Assembly: GCA_005240025.1 (NCBI GenBank)
Contig: SBBK01000076.1
Span: 1-9,474 of the forward strand
Source: an archaeon
Lineage (GTDB): Archaea > Thermoproteota > Nitrososphaeria > Nitrososphaerales > Nitrosopumilaceae
DNA: 9,474 nucleotides
Direction: 5' to 3'
The notes under the pieces were generated by a model that made no database searches, was not told where the DNA came from, and worked only from the letters and a program-made list of their open reading frames with translations. The position numbers and the translations under genes are program-made. This document shows, in pieces, positions 1-6,469 of the stretch. The first letter of the stretch is position 1, and each line of letters begins with the position of its first letter.

Positions 1-232
1 TCACAGGTTCGTCGAGGAAGTACACTTTTTTGCCGGCGTATTTTTTTATGTTGTTGGTCATAGATATTGCGGATGCATATGGACTGGCAACAGGCCCTAT
101 CAATTCTGCAACCTTGGCAATTTTTCTGCCGGTTTCGTCGCAGAGAAGATTTCCCTCATCTAGCTGTTTTGCGAGTCGAACAATGACCCTGCCGCTACCG
201 GCTATGTGTATTATTTCCCCTATCTCCTGCAA
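1..232 (-). CDS. gar1: H/ACA RNP protein Gar1 (3' end cut by window edge)
   Basis: The visible 77 codons read as the Gar1/Naf1-type beta-barrel. The opening IGEIIHIAGSGRVIVR is followed by a GRKIAKVAELIGPVASPY core, which matches the archaeal Gar1 pattern of G-x-[VI]-x-H, then G-R-x-I, then GPV-x-SPY, and by GKKVYFLDEPV at the edge. In archaea Gar1 joins Cbf5, Nop10 and L7Ae in the H/ACA particle that makes guided pseudouridines in rRNA. The reading frame is still open at base 1, so the C-terminus lies outside; families of this kind are usually only slightly longer. The start is taken as TTG at 232-230, because a stop codon (TAA) lies immediately before it and no ATG or GTG occurs earlier in the domain. 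It is the last gene of the minus-strand block, 74 nt after srp19. The family call is firm; the start codon is less certain. Confidence 0.85.
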   Translation of the reverse strand, partial: MQEIGEIIHIAGSGRVIVRLAKQLDEGNLLCDETGRKIAKVAELIGPVASPYASAISMTNNIKKYAGKKVYFLDEPV

Positions 233-306
233 TTATTTTCTAACACTGTAGCGAGCTAATCATAGACTTCTGTCAACTTTACTTTAGCTATTAGCTAGAA
301 CGAGTT

Positions 307-615
307 TTATCTTTGAGATTTGGCCCGTTTTGCGACGAGCTTGTCGGAAATTTTGTAGAGAATTTTTGTCTTTTGAGAAACTTTGGGCAAAACAATGTAG
401 CCGGATCTGACATATGCCCGTCTTGGAAAACGAACCTTGTCATCAGATTCTTTTGGTTCAAATCCAGCTTCTACGGATGCATCAATTAATTCCTTCAGCG
501 ATGGATCAAAAACACATTTGTCTTTTGGAAGGCGGCGTCCCATTTTTTTTGTCAGGGTTTTGTTGAAATAATCCAACCAGATTACGATGTGTTCGTAATC
601 TTTCAATTTGATCAC
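307..615 (-). CDS. srp19: Signal recognition particle 19 kDa subunit SRP19
   Basis: SRP19 binds the 7S (SRP) RNA and prepares it for binding of SRP54, which targets nascent membrane and secreted proteins. The 102-residue product has the family hallmarks: the N-terminal DYEHIVIWLDYFNK strand, the RRLPKDKCVFDPSLKEL segment, the FPRRAYVRSGYIVLPK core and a basic C-terminal helix (KISDKLVAKRAKSQR). Archaeal SRP19 is normally about 90-105 residues. I start it at GTG 615-613, which shares GTGA with the rps8e stop codon, a typical translational-coupling overlap. The open frame runs further upstream inside rps8e, but that extension has no SRP19 similarity. TTG at 606 (99 residues) is an alternative start. 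The overlap implies co-transcription with rps8e. Confidence 0.93.
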   Translation of the reverse strand: MIKLKDYEHIVIWLDYFNKTLTKKMGRRLPKDKCVFDPSLKELIDASVEAGFEPKESDDKVRFPRRAYVRSGYIVLPKVSQKTKILYKISDKLVAKRAKSQR

Positions 616-992
616 TTTGTCAAAACTGCGTTGACAAGTCCATGTTGTCCGGGTCTTGACACAACACGACACTTTCCATCTTCGGTTTCTAAAATTGCGC
701 CCTTTGACACGACGCCACGCCTTTGGTAATCATTGTTTGTTGCATTTTCCAAAACCTTGACGATTTTGGATTTTTTTACCTTTCCATCGCCTAGTGCAAG
801 ATTGACATGATCAATTGTTTTCAGTCCCGTCTTGACATTTCCACCGCGAACTGATCTCGTTACAGTAATCTGCTGGCCCAGCACTGCCTCGTTTGGAAAT
901 CTGTCGATTTCATATTTTCTTCTTGTTCTTGATGGCACACGTCTTCCGCCAGTTATCTTACTCGTTGCGAGATTCTCAACAGATCGTTTCAC
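612..992 (-). CDS. rps8e: 30S ribosomal protein S8e
   Basis: This is an archaeal/eukaryotic-type small-subunit ribosomal protein of 126 residues, the normal archaeal length. The family signature is at the N-terminus: a KRSVENLATSKITGG run followed by the basic RRVPSRTRRKYEI stretch. The middle VRGGNVKTGLKT and the NDYQRRGVVSKGAILET motif are also characteristic of S8e. The start is GTG at 992-990, which places the conserved KR-S-x-x-N motif at the extreme N-terminus as in relatives. The gene lies 31 nt after the scpB stop and overlaps srp19 by 4 nt, so it appears to be read with both. No clear Shine-Dalgarno sequence precedes the GTG, so it probably depends on read-through transcription and coupling, although I did not rule out an internal promoter. 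Confidence 0.95.
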   Translation of the reverse strand: MKRSVENLATSKITGGRRVPSRTRRKYEIDRFPNEAVLGQQITVTRSVRGGNVKTGLKTIDHVNLALGDGKVKKSKIVKVLENATNNDYQRRGVVSKGAILETEDGKCRVVSRPGQHGLVNAVLTK

Positions 993-1023
993 GAGGTTGG
1001 TTTAGGGAACTGTAATTTATAGA

Positions 1024-1578
1024 CTATGGCTGCTGTGGCATTATCTGGGGCATTACTGGCTTTTTCTTTTTGAACAGCATCTGCTTGAGAATATCTGTGT
1101 CGCCACTTATTCCAAAATACTTTTGGAACTTGGCAGTGGTGGTGTAGATTTTGAGCCTTCCGACATTTTGGTGGGCGATAAAATCAAGCTGCCTCAGTTC
1201 CTTTAGCTGCGAATACACGCCTGTACCTCTCGTTTCCACGAGCTGCTTTGACGATACGGGTTGCATATAGGCAATATATGAGAGGGTCTTGAGCGTGGCC
1301 TTGGGAAGGATTGGCTTTGAGGCAAACCTCCTGACGACATCGTTGAATTCAGGCTTGAGCTGAAACACATAGGCGCCGTCTGGAAGCACGGCTACCTCGA
1401 TTGCCTTAAAGGCGGTTCTGGTCTTTTTCTCTATTGTTGCCAAAAGTGCAAGCGTCTTTGTCCTGGATTCCGTGCCTGAGGCCCTGATTATCTCCTCAAT
1501 GGACAGAGGTCTGCCGGCCGAATAAAGGGCGGCCTCTATTCTCGCAGTGGCCTCAACGTCGTCTTCAATCTTGGTCAT
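1024..1578 (-). CDS. scpB: Segregation and condensation protein ScpB
   Basis: ScpB is the winged-helix partner of ScpA in the SMC-kleisin complex that organises and segregates chromosomes. The 184-residue product shows the N-terminal ARIEAALYSAGRPLSIEEI motif of the first winged helix (about residues 10-75). A second winged-helix region follows with LPKATLKTLSYIAYMQPVSSKQL and RGTGVYSQLKELRQLDFI (about 95-145). The C-terminus ends in a lysine-rich then Pro/Gln/Met-rich tail (KKKKPVMPQIMPQQP) that looks disordered. The start ATG at 1578 overlaps the scpA stop as ATGA, and a GGAG lies about 10 nt upstream of it within scpA. The adjacency to scpA supports the assignment. No smc gene is visible in the window. 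Confidence 0.92.
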   Translation of the reverse strand: MTKIEDDVEATARIEAALYSAGRPLSIEEIIRASGTESRTKTLALLATIEKKTRTAFKAIEVAVLPDGAYVFQLKPEFNDVVRRFASKPILPKATLKTLSYIAYMQPVSSKQLVETRGTGVYSQLKELRQLDFIAHQNVGRLKIYTTTAKFQKYFGISGDTDILKQMLFKKKKPVMPQIMPQQP

Positions 1579-2240
1579 TTGGAAACATCTCCAACTATGG
1601 TAATTCTGATGTCATCGCCTTCCTGCTCCAAATCGACCTTTTGGTCCTTGGCTAAAAACAAAATCGCAAAAAAGCACCTGATAGAATCTATGGTATCAAG
1701 CTCTGCAATTATGTCCTGAAGGAGTCCGTGTCCAAACGGACCAATTTTTCTTAGGATCAAATCCTCATATTTTTCTATGATGTTTTCAAGCGACACGAGA
1801 TAGTCCTTAAAATCAGGTACCTCTACCGGCTCGAACTTGAGCCTGTTTTTTCTTGACTGGGGGTTTGCAATTGTTCCAATCAAATTTTCCAAAAGATCAA
1901 GCAACTCCTCAAGTGTTACTGGATATGTGGATTCGTGCCGGTATGGGATGTCTAGGATCTGGATATCCAAGTCAGCCCTTTCTCTGTAAGGCTTTTTTTC
2001 CATTGCCGCTTTTTGGAGTGCAAAGATTCGCTCAACCTTCATTCTGTGGATGAGCGAAGATGACAGTGCAGCCATGCCTGCAACCCGCAGGTCTTTTTTG
2101 TCGGCCTTTTTTAAAATTCGAATCAAAATCTCCAAAATCTGGACGATGTTTATCTCCCAGACATCTTTTTTTGCTATGGTGTTTGGGTTGAAAAGAACAT
2201 TTACAGGGGCTTGGGAGATGTTTTCGGCCTGCTCGCTCAC
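1575..2240 (-). CDS. scpA: Segregation and condensation protein ScpA (kleisin)
   Basis: This is the kleisin subunit that bridges SMC heads and binds ScpB. The 221-residue product has the archaeal ScpA N-terminal block: a WEINIVQILEILIRILKK helix and then DLRVAGMAALSSSLIHRMKVERIF, at roughly residues 28-75. The C-terminal winged-helix part carries FFAILFLAKDQKVDLEQ, corresponding to the usual F-x-A-[LI]-L-x-L motif that docks on SMC. The linker is acidic and of ordinary length. The start is GTG at 2240-2238. It is supported by a TATA-like TATTATTT centred about 26 nt upstream on the minus strand, which would give a leaderless transcript. It heads the five-gene minus-strand block and overlaps scpB by 4 nt. 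Confidence 0.92.
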   Translation of the reverse strand: MSEQAENISQAPVNVLFNPNTIAKKDVWEINIVQILEILIRILKKADKKDLRVAGMAALSSSLIHRMKVERIFALQKAAMEKKPYRERADLDIQILDIPYRHESTYPVTLEELLDLLENLIGTIANPQSRKNRLKFEPVEVPDFKDYLVSLENIIEKYEDLILRKIGPFGHGLLQDIIAELDTIDSIRCFFAILFLAKDQKVDLEQEGDDIRITIVGDVSK

Positions 2241-2260
2241 GAATAAAACTCGCGATCTGC

Positions 2261-2270
2261 CAAATAATAC
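2261..2270 (-). promoter_or_regulatory. TATA-like box of the scpA-scpB-rps8e-srp19-gar1 block
   Basis: On the minus strand this reads GTATTATTTG. Its centre lies about 26 nt before the scpA GTG, the distance expected from an archaeal TATA box to the transcription start. The mRNA would therefore begin at or next to the start codon. This is a sequence-based inference; the divergent adh promoter lies about 40 bp away. Confidence 0.5.
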
Positions 2271-2306
2271 TTAGGGGCTCTATTTTTTTGGTATACTCGG
2301 TCAACT

Positions 2307-2314
2307 CTTATATT
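2307..2314 (+). promoter_or_regulatory. TATA-like box of adh
   Basis: CTTATATT lies about 25 nt before the ATG at 2335, a spacing consistent with a leaderless or nearly leaderless transcript. No Shine-Dalgarno sequence is seen between it and the gene. Confidence 0.5.
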
Positions 2315-2334
2315 GTTATCACGATCTTTGCACC

Positions 2335-3387
2335 ATGATGAAGGCGGCAAGAATAGTCGAGCCACAAAAACCACTTGAAATTTCCGAGGTTGAAACGCCG
2401 CACCCGCAAGATGTTCAGGTACTAGTAAAAGTAAAAACCGTCGGCGTGTGCCACAGCGATCTGCACCTCTGGGAAGGCGGATATGATACCGGCGACGGCT
2501 TCATGAAGGTGACGGATAGGGGGGTCAAATTTCCAGTAATCCCGGGCCACGAAATAGTAGGCACGGTTACCGAGGTTGGCAAGGCCGTACAGGGAATCGG
2601 TGTGGGGGACAACGTCCTTGTTTATCCGTGGATTGGCTGTGGTGTCTGTTCTGCGTGCCGAATAGGAAACGACAATCTGTGCGACACGCCGCGCTCTTTG
2701 GGATTATTTCAAAACGGGGGGTATGCTGAATACGTACTGGTGCCACACTTCAAATTTCTGGCCAAGGTGGTTGGAATTGATCTGGATGCGGCCGCATCGC
2801 TTGCATGCTCTGGCCTTACAGCATACACTGCAATAAAAAAATCAAACGCAAACTCGCAACACAACATGGTAATTTTTGGAGCCGGGGGCCTTGGTTTGAT
2901 GGGGGTTCAAATCGCAAGAGCCTTGACAAATGCCAACATAATCTGCGTCGATATTGACGATGCAAAGCTTGCTATTGCAAAGGAGATGGGTGCAGACCAT
3001 ACCATAAACTCCAAGGATCCAGAAACAATACAAAAAATACTCGGACTTTGCAACAACAAAGGTGCCGACTGTGTAATTGATTTCGTAAATGCCCCACCGA
3101 CAGTAAGGATGGGACTTGCAATAATTAGAAAGAGGGGGACGCTGGTGCTGGTGGGTCTCTTTGGCGGCTCAATAGATCTGTCGCTTGTAACAATACCACT
3201 AAAATCAATAACGATCCAGGGTGCATACACTGGCAATTATAACGACATGCTGGAGCTCTTGGGACTTGCAAGGCGTGGTGTGATAAACCCGTTCATATCA
3301 AAAAGATACAAACTTTCAGAGGCAAACAACGCCTTGGAAGATCTCAAATCAAGAAAAATTGTCGGCAGAGCAGTAATCAACCCATAA
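2335..3387 (+). CDS. adh: Zinc-dependent alcohol dehydrogenase (medium-chain MDR family)
   Basis: The 350-residue length is typical of NAD(P)-dependent medium-chain alcohol dehydrogenases, close to Sulfolobus-type ADH. Catalytic-zinc residues are visible: C39 in GVCHSDLH, H72-E73 in PGHEIVG and C158 in ASLACSGLTAY. The structural-zinc motif C-x2-C-x2-C-x7-C occupies C102, C105, C108 and C116. The Rossmann glycine loop is GAGGLGLMG (182-190). An aspartate at the end of the next strand (CVDIDD, D206) suggests preference for NAD over NADP. The enzyme would interconvert an alcohol and an aldehyde or ketone in the cytoplasm; the substrate cannot be read from the sequence. Two ATGs open the gene (2335 and 2338) and either could be used. 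It has its own promoter, diverges from scpA, and is followed by a separate promoter region before the phosphate genes, so it is probably monocistronic. Confidence 0.9.
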   Translation: MMKAARIVEPQKPLEISEVETPHPQDVQVLVKVKTVGVCHSDLHLWEGGYDTGDGFMKVTDRGVKFPVIPGHEIVGTVTEVGKAVQGIGVGDNVLVYPWIGCGVCSACRIGNDNLCDTPRSLGLFQNGGYAEYVLVPHFKFLAKVVGIDLDAAASLACSGLTAYTAIKKSNANSQHNMVIFGAGGLGLMGVQIARALTNANIICVDIDDAKLAIAKEMGADHTINSKDPETIQKILGLCNNKGADCVIDFVNAPPTVRMGLAIIRKRGTLVLVGLFGGSIDLSLVTIPLKSITIQGAYTGNYNDMLELLGLARRGVINPFISKRYKLSEANNALEDLKSRKIVGRAVINP

Positions 3388-3402
3388 TCGATCCGATCAC
3401 AC

Positions 3403-3443
3403 GCTATATAGCAAAATATAGTATATGTGGGACACACTTTAAT
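3403..3443 (+). promoter_or_regulatory. Promoter region of the phosphate operon with a 10-bp palindrome
   Basis: The 79-bp gap after adh is AT-rich. It holds a perfect palindrome GCTATATAGC (3403-3412), followed by TATA-like stretches at about 3416-3426 (TATAGTATAT) and about 3434-3443 (ACACTTTAAT). The nearer box would give an almost leaderless mRNA. The farther one would give a 5' leader of roughly 20 nt carrying the GGAG at 3456-3459, 7 nt before the ATG. The palindrome sits upstream of or overlaps the core promoter, as expected for a dimeric regulator, but the regulator is not identified. Confidence 0.45.
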
Positions 3444-3466
3444 CACCAGAGTTTTGGAGCAAGTTC

Positions 3467-4099
3467 ATGGGACAGTGGCTATCGTGGGTAAAGTCCAACG
3501 ACAGGGAGATCCTGACAATTTTAGACAACCTTGCTCTAAAGGCAAAAGAAACAGCAGAGCAGCTGGTACAACTATTCTCAAACATTGAAAAATCATCAGA
3601 ATATCAGATTAAGATAAAGCAACTCGAACGTGAAGCGGACGAGCTGACCAGATCAATTTTTGCGGAGCTCAACAAGACCTTCATCACACCTATGGATAGA
3701 GAGGACATCCAAAGAATTGCGGCAAAGACGGACGATGTAATAGACTACATGGAAGGGATAGCAGGCAGGATCAAAAGCTACCACGTGACATCTGCACCCC
3801 CCTACATGCTGGAAATAACCAAAGAGCTGCTAAATGCAATCAAGGAAGTCGAGCTCCTGATTTCAAGACTCAAGGATGTCAAGGCAGACAAGTCACTGGT
3901 CGACCACTGCCGCAAAATTAGCGACATTGAGCACACCGTTGATGACCTGTACAGGACTGCGGTGGGCCAGCTTTTTGAGACAAACGACGCAGTTAACATT
4001 ATCAAGCTTAAAGACATCTATGAAGCAATCGAGGCAGCATCTGACAGGTGCCTCGATGTAGCTGACGTAATCGAAGACGTTGTCCTAAAGTATACTTGA
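3467..4099 (+). CDS. DUF47 / PhoU-like PiT accessory protein
   Basis: This is a 210-residue all-helical cytoplasmic protein of the DUF47 (Pit accessory, distantly PhoU-like) family. The family pattern is seen in the heptad-rich helices: IKQLEREADELTRSIFAELNKTFITPMDREDIQRIA (about residues 50-85), then the TDDVIDYMEGIAGRI helix, and a second related bundle ending in IYEAIEAASDRCLDVADVIEDVVLKY. The repeated E-x-x-x-D acidic positions resemble the metal-cluster E/D-x3-D motifs of PhoU. Proteins of this family sit next to PiT permeases and probably modulate phosphate uptake; the mechanism is unproven. A GGAG 7 nt before the ATG makes this one of the few genes here with a plausible Shine-Dalgarno sequence. 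Its stop is 3 nt before pit, so the two form an operon. Confidence 0.9.
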   Translation: MGQWLSWVKSNDREILTILDNLALKAKETAEQLVQLFSNIEKSSEYQIKIKQLEREADELTRSIFAELNKTFITPMDREDIQRIAAKTDDVIDYMEGIAGRIKSYHVTSAPPYMLEITKELLNAIKEVELLISRLKDVKADKSLVDHCRKISDIEHTVDDLYRTAVGQLFETNDAVNIIKLKDIYEAIEAASDRCLDVADVIEDVVLKYT

Positions 4100-4102
4100 G
4101 CC

Positions 4103-5089
4103 ATGTATGAGCTGGCCATCGGAGCAATACTGGCAGCATTATTTTTTGATTTTATCAACGGGTTTCATGACGCGGCAAACTCGATCGCAACTGTTGTAGG
4201 GACGCGAATCCTAAAACCAATCCAGGCAGTGGCCCTTGCCGCATCTGCAAACTTTGTGGGGCCGTTTCTTTTCGGCGTCGCTGTTGCAACGACGGTGGGA
4301 AAGGGAATAATAAATCCGGACTTTGTCACAATTCACCTAATCATAGGTGCCCTTGCAGGCGCAATAGTGTGGAACATAGTAACTTGGCTTTGGGGATTTC
4401 CTTCTTCCAGCAGCCACGCCCTGATTGGCGGATTAATTGGTGCTACAATTGCACACGTCGGCACACAGGCAATAATCTTTGGAGGGCTAGAAAAGGTCGG
4501 CATCGGCATAGTGGTATCGCCTGTCGTGGGATTTATCGTAGCAGCCTTGGTTGCAACTCTCATAATTACTGTTTTTGCAAAGAAACGGCCTGCAAGGGTA
4601 AACTCGGTTTTTGGCAAACTCCAGCTTGTGTCCTCTACATATTTTTCGCTCACACATGGTGCAAACGACGGGCAAAAAACAATGGGAATAATTGCACTTG
4701 TGCTGTTGAGTGAGGGAATTATCACAGATTTCGAGGTTCCATTTTATGTGATAGTTATGGCAGCAGCTGCCATAGGACTGGGGACGTTCTTTGGTGGGTG
4801 GCGAATAGTAAAGACGATGGCAGTCAAAATAACACAGCTGAAACCGTACCAAGGCTTTTCCGCAGAAACGGGAGGGGCGACCATCCTTGCCGTTCTGGCG
4901 TGGGCTGGAATTCCTGCAAGCACCACACACGGCATATCTGGGGCAATCATGGGTGCGGGTGCGGTGAGGAGGCTTTCTGCAGTCAGATGGGGGATTGGTA
5001 AAAGGATTGTGTGGGCATGGATAATTACAATCCCTGCAAGTGCGGCAGTTTCGTATCTTTCCATGTGGCTTATCAAATTTTTTGTCTGA
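4103..5089 (+). CDS. pit: PiT-family inorganic phosphate permease
   Basis: This is a 328-residue, strongly hydrophobic polytopic membrane protein. The two inverted-repeat PiT signatures are present: DFINGFHDAANSIAT (residues 16-30) and LTHGANDGQKTMG (183-195). Each is followed by a conserved serine/threonine-histidine segment, FPSSSSHALIGG (99-110) and GIPASTTHGISGA. A short basic loop (AKKRPARVN, 159-167) separates the two halves. The family imports phosphate, usually as a metal-phosphate complex or with a cation gradient (H+ or Na+); the coupling ion cannot be assigned from these residues. Together with the DUF47 gene 3 nt upstream it forms a low-affinity phosphate uptake unit. A T6 run follows the stop closely and is a likely terminator. 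Confidence 0.94.
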   Translation: MYELAIGAILAALFFDFINGFHDAANSIATVVGTRILKPIQAVALAASANFVGPFLFGVAVATTVGKGIINPDFVTIHLIIGALAGAIVWNIVTWLWGFPSSSSHALIGGLIGATIAHVGTQAIIFGGLEKVGIGIVVSPVVGFIVAALVATLIITVFAKKRPARVNSVFGKLQLVSSTYFSLTHGANDGQKTMGIIALVLLSEGIITDFEVPFYVIVMAAAAIGLGTFFGGWRIVKTMAVKITQLKPYQGFSAETGGATILAVLAWAGIPASTTHGISGAIMGAGAVRRLSAVRWGIGKRIVWAWIITIPASAAVSYLSMWLIKFFV

Positions 5090-5094
5090 GTGTA

Positions 5095-5100
5095 TTTTTT
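5095..5100 (+). terminator. Oligo-T terminator candidate after pit
   Basis: A T6 run starts 5 nt after the pit stop. Archaeal RNA polymerase commonly terminates at such runs without a hairpin. It is followed by the separate promoter of the next gene. Confidence 0.4.
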
Positions 5101-5112
5101 CTCAACAACTGA

Positions 5113-5123
5113 TTATTATAAAA
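5113..5123 (+). promoter_or_regulatory. TATA-like box of the receiver-domain gene
   Basis: TTATTATAAAA is centred about 24 nt before the ATG at 5143, so transcription would start at or close to the start codon. It is the closest match to a TATA consensus in the window. Confidence 0.55.
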
Positions 5124-5142
5124 CAGAGTTCTAACATAAAGG

Positions 5143-5895
5143 ATGGTAGAAAAAAAACCTGATTTTGATTTGGCTCTAATGCACCTGCGGAACAACCAAA
5201 ACATGACTGCGTACAACATGCTGATTGGTATTGCCGAATCACTCAAAAAATCAGACCCGCTTGGGGCCGCGCTGTCATATGTCTTATCTGCCGAGTGCAA
5301 ATCACGACAGAACAAAAACTCTGCACAGGAAATCACCGAGGCAGGCAAGCTGTTCTTTGGATTTGCAAAAAAAGAGAAAAATTATTCTGCCAAGACTGCG
5401 TTTCTGTGCGCCGCCAAATGCTTCCTAAAGGCAGGACTGTACGACAACGCAAAGGATGCGTTTGAAAAATCAAAGGAGGTCAAAATTGAATCAGTTCCCG
5501 AAGTCCAAAGGCCAGTCATTATAGTTGATGACAGCAGGGCAATAGTGCTAAAGATTCAAAATCACCTGAAAAATCTTGGCTATACAAACACGCACGCCTT
5601 TTACACGGGAAATGATGCGGTCTTGGGCTGCAAGGGGTTGCTGAACTCAAACCCGATCATTTTGCTTGACATGGAGCTTCCGGACATAAACGGGGACAAG
5701 GTGGCTGCAAAAATTTTGTCACAAAAACCAGACGCACAGATAGTTCTCATCACTGCGGACGAAAAGTCAACCCGGCGCGTCAAGGATACAATATCGTCTG
5801 GTGCTCTGGCCTTTATCCAAAAACCATTTACAATCAAGGAGATAAAGGACGCGCTAACCGCTGCAGAAGCCGAGTATTCTATGTCAAAGAAATAA
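5143..5895 (+). CDS. Response regulator: helical (TPR-like) N-terminus plus receiver domain
   Basis: This 250-residue soluble protein has two parts. Residues 1-115 are helical with alanine-rich repeats such as TAFLCAAKCFLKAGLYDNAKDAFEKS (82-110), which resemble tetratricopeptide/SNAP-like helices. Residues 123-245 form a CheY-like receiver domain. The acid pair is D129-D130 in VIIVDDS, the phospho-acceptor D176 is in IILLDMELPDINGD, and T204 and K227 (in IQKPF) complete the active site. All are present, so phosphotransfer competence is likely. No DNA-binding or enzymatic output domain is visible, and the receiver is C-terminal, unlike classical regulators. The output is therefore probably protein-protein contact through the helical part. 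It follows the phosphate genes but has its own TATA box, and no histidine kinase lies in the window. Its last 12 nt overlap the convergent Lrp gene. Confidence 0.85.
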   Translation: MVEKKPDFDLALMHLRNNQNMTAYNMLIGIAESLKKSDPLGAALSYVLSAECKSRQNKNSAQEITEAGKLFFGFAKKEKNYSAKTAFLCAAKCFLKAGLYDNAKDAFEKSKEVKIESVPEVQRPVIIVDDSRAIVLKIQNHLKNLGYTNTHAFYTGNDAVLGCKGLLNSNPIILLDMELPDINGDKVAAKILSQKPDAQIVLITADEKSTRRVKDTISSGALAFIQKPFTIKEIKDALTAAEAEYSMSKK

Positions 5896-6384
5896 AAGTG
5901 CCATATTTACGACATTTACATTTTTAAAATCAAACTTGGTTATTCTGTAGTCTATAATGTCATCTGAGAACTTTTCAATTATCTTGGCTGATGGTTCTTT
6001 TAGTCCGCGTTCAAGTCGCAAAATTATCAACATGTTCCATTCGCCTTCCATGTTTGCAACAAGCAAATAATGCGGAAGTGACACCACATATTCCCGTATT
6101 GACTCCTTTAGAGTTTCAAGGGATTTGGTCACCCTGAATTTTACAAACAAAGCCTCGTGTTCGTTTGATTCTGTTACGTCGGAAAGGACGGCCTTGTAGC
6201 CCTTGATGATGCCGCTTTTTTCCAGCCTTTCGATTCTTTTCCTGATGGTTCTGTCTGATACGTCGTGGCCGTGCTTTCTTAGCTCGACTGCTATTTCCTT
6301 TGAGGGGGTGCGTGCGTTTGCGTTTAGGATCTCGATTATTTTCTGATCTACTCTGTCTAGATTGGACCACGACTCACCACTCAT
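5884..6384 (-). CDS. Lrp/AsnC-family transcription regulator
   Basis: The 166-residue product shows the AsnC-type winged helix-turn-helix at about residues 9-66. LDRVDQKIIEILNANARTPSKEIA is followed by the recognition region VSDRTIRKRIERLEKSGIIKGY. A C-terminal RAM (ligand-binding/oligomerisation) domain follows (EALFVKFRVTKSLETLKESI, then ANMEGEWNMLIILRLE). Such proteins bind DNA as dimers or octamers and often respond to amino acids; the effector here is unknown. The start is taken as ATG at 6384; GTG at 6387 directly before it would add one residue. The gene is transcribed toward the receiver-domain gene with a 12-nt tail-to-tail overlap. A near-palindrome just upstream (6393-6413) could be its own operator. 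Confidence 0.9.
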   Translation of the reverse strand: MSGESWSNLDRVDQKIIEILNANARTPSKEIAVELRKHGHDVSDRTIRKRIERLEKSGIIKGYKAVLSDVTESNEHEALFVKFRVTKSLETLKESIREYVVSLPHYLLVANMEGEWNMLIILRLERGLKEPSAKIIEKFSDDIIDYRITKFDFKNVNVVNMALLFL

Positions 6385-6392
6385 CACATTCT

Positions 6393-6413
6393 CAAAAAAG
6401 TGGTGACTTTTGA
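6393..6413. promoter_or_regulatory. Inverted repeat upstream of the Lrp/AsnC gene, possible autoregulatory operator
   Basis: AAAAGT (6396-6401) and ACTTTT (6406-6411) form a perfect 6-bp inverted repeat around GGTG. The arms extend imperfectly to TCAAAA..GT and ACTTTTGA. AT-flanked imperfect palindromes overlapping their own promoter are common operators for Lrp/AsnC proteins. It lies 9-29 nt before the start codon, where it would overlap the core promoter. Binding is inferred, not shown. Confidence 0.4.
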
Positions 6414-6451
6414 ATATTTTGGGTTGAATTGGGTGTTGTGTGTCAGCTATT

Positions 6452-6468
6452 CAAGAAAATTGGAAAAA
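6452..6468 (-). terminator. Pyrimidine-rich terminator candidate after the 3D-domain gene
   Basis: Immediately after the 3D-domain stop the minus strand reads CTTTTTCCAATTTTCTT, with T5 and T4 runs. This is the type of U-rich tract at which archaeal transcripts end. It would separate this gene from the lrp gene downstream on the same strand. Confidence 0.4.
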
Positions 6469-6469
6469 G

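Noticed and set aside
30..251. Plus-strand 73-codon frame at the left edge
   Set aside because: It is antisense to gar1, whose frame matches the family.
616..672. Longer N-terminus for SRP19
   Set aside because: This part lies inside rps8e and has no SRP19 similarity; GTG 615 gives the standard N-terminus and a GTGA overlap.
2032..2304. Minus-strand 90-codon frame overlapping the scpA start
   Set aside because: It is an alternative frame of scpA with unlikely composition; the scpA frame carries the kleisin motifs.
4487..4930. 147-codon antisense frame within pit
   Set aside because: It is the shadow of a strongly conserved PiT gene and has cysteine-rich, low-plausibility composition and no promoter of its own.
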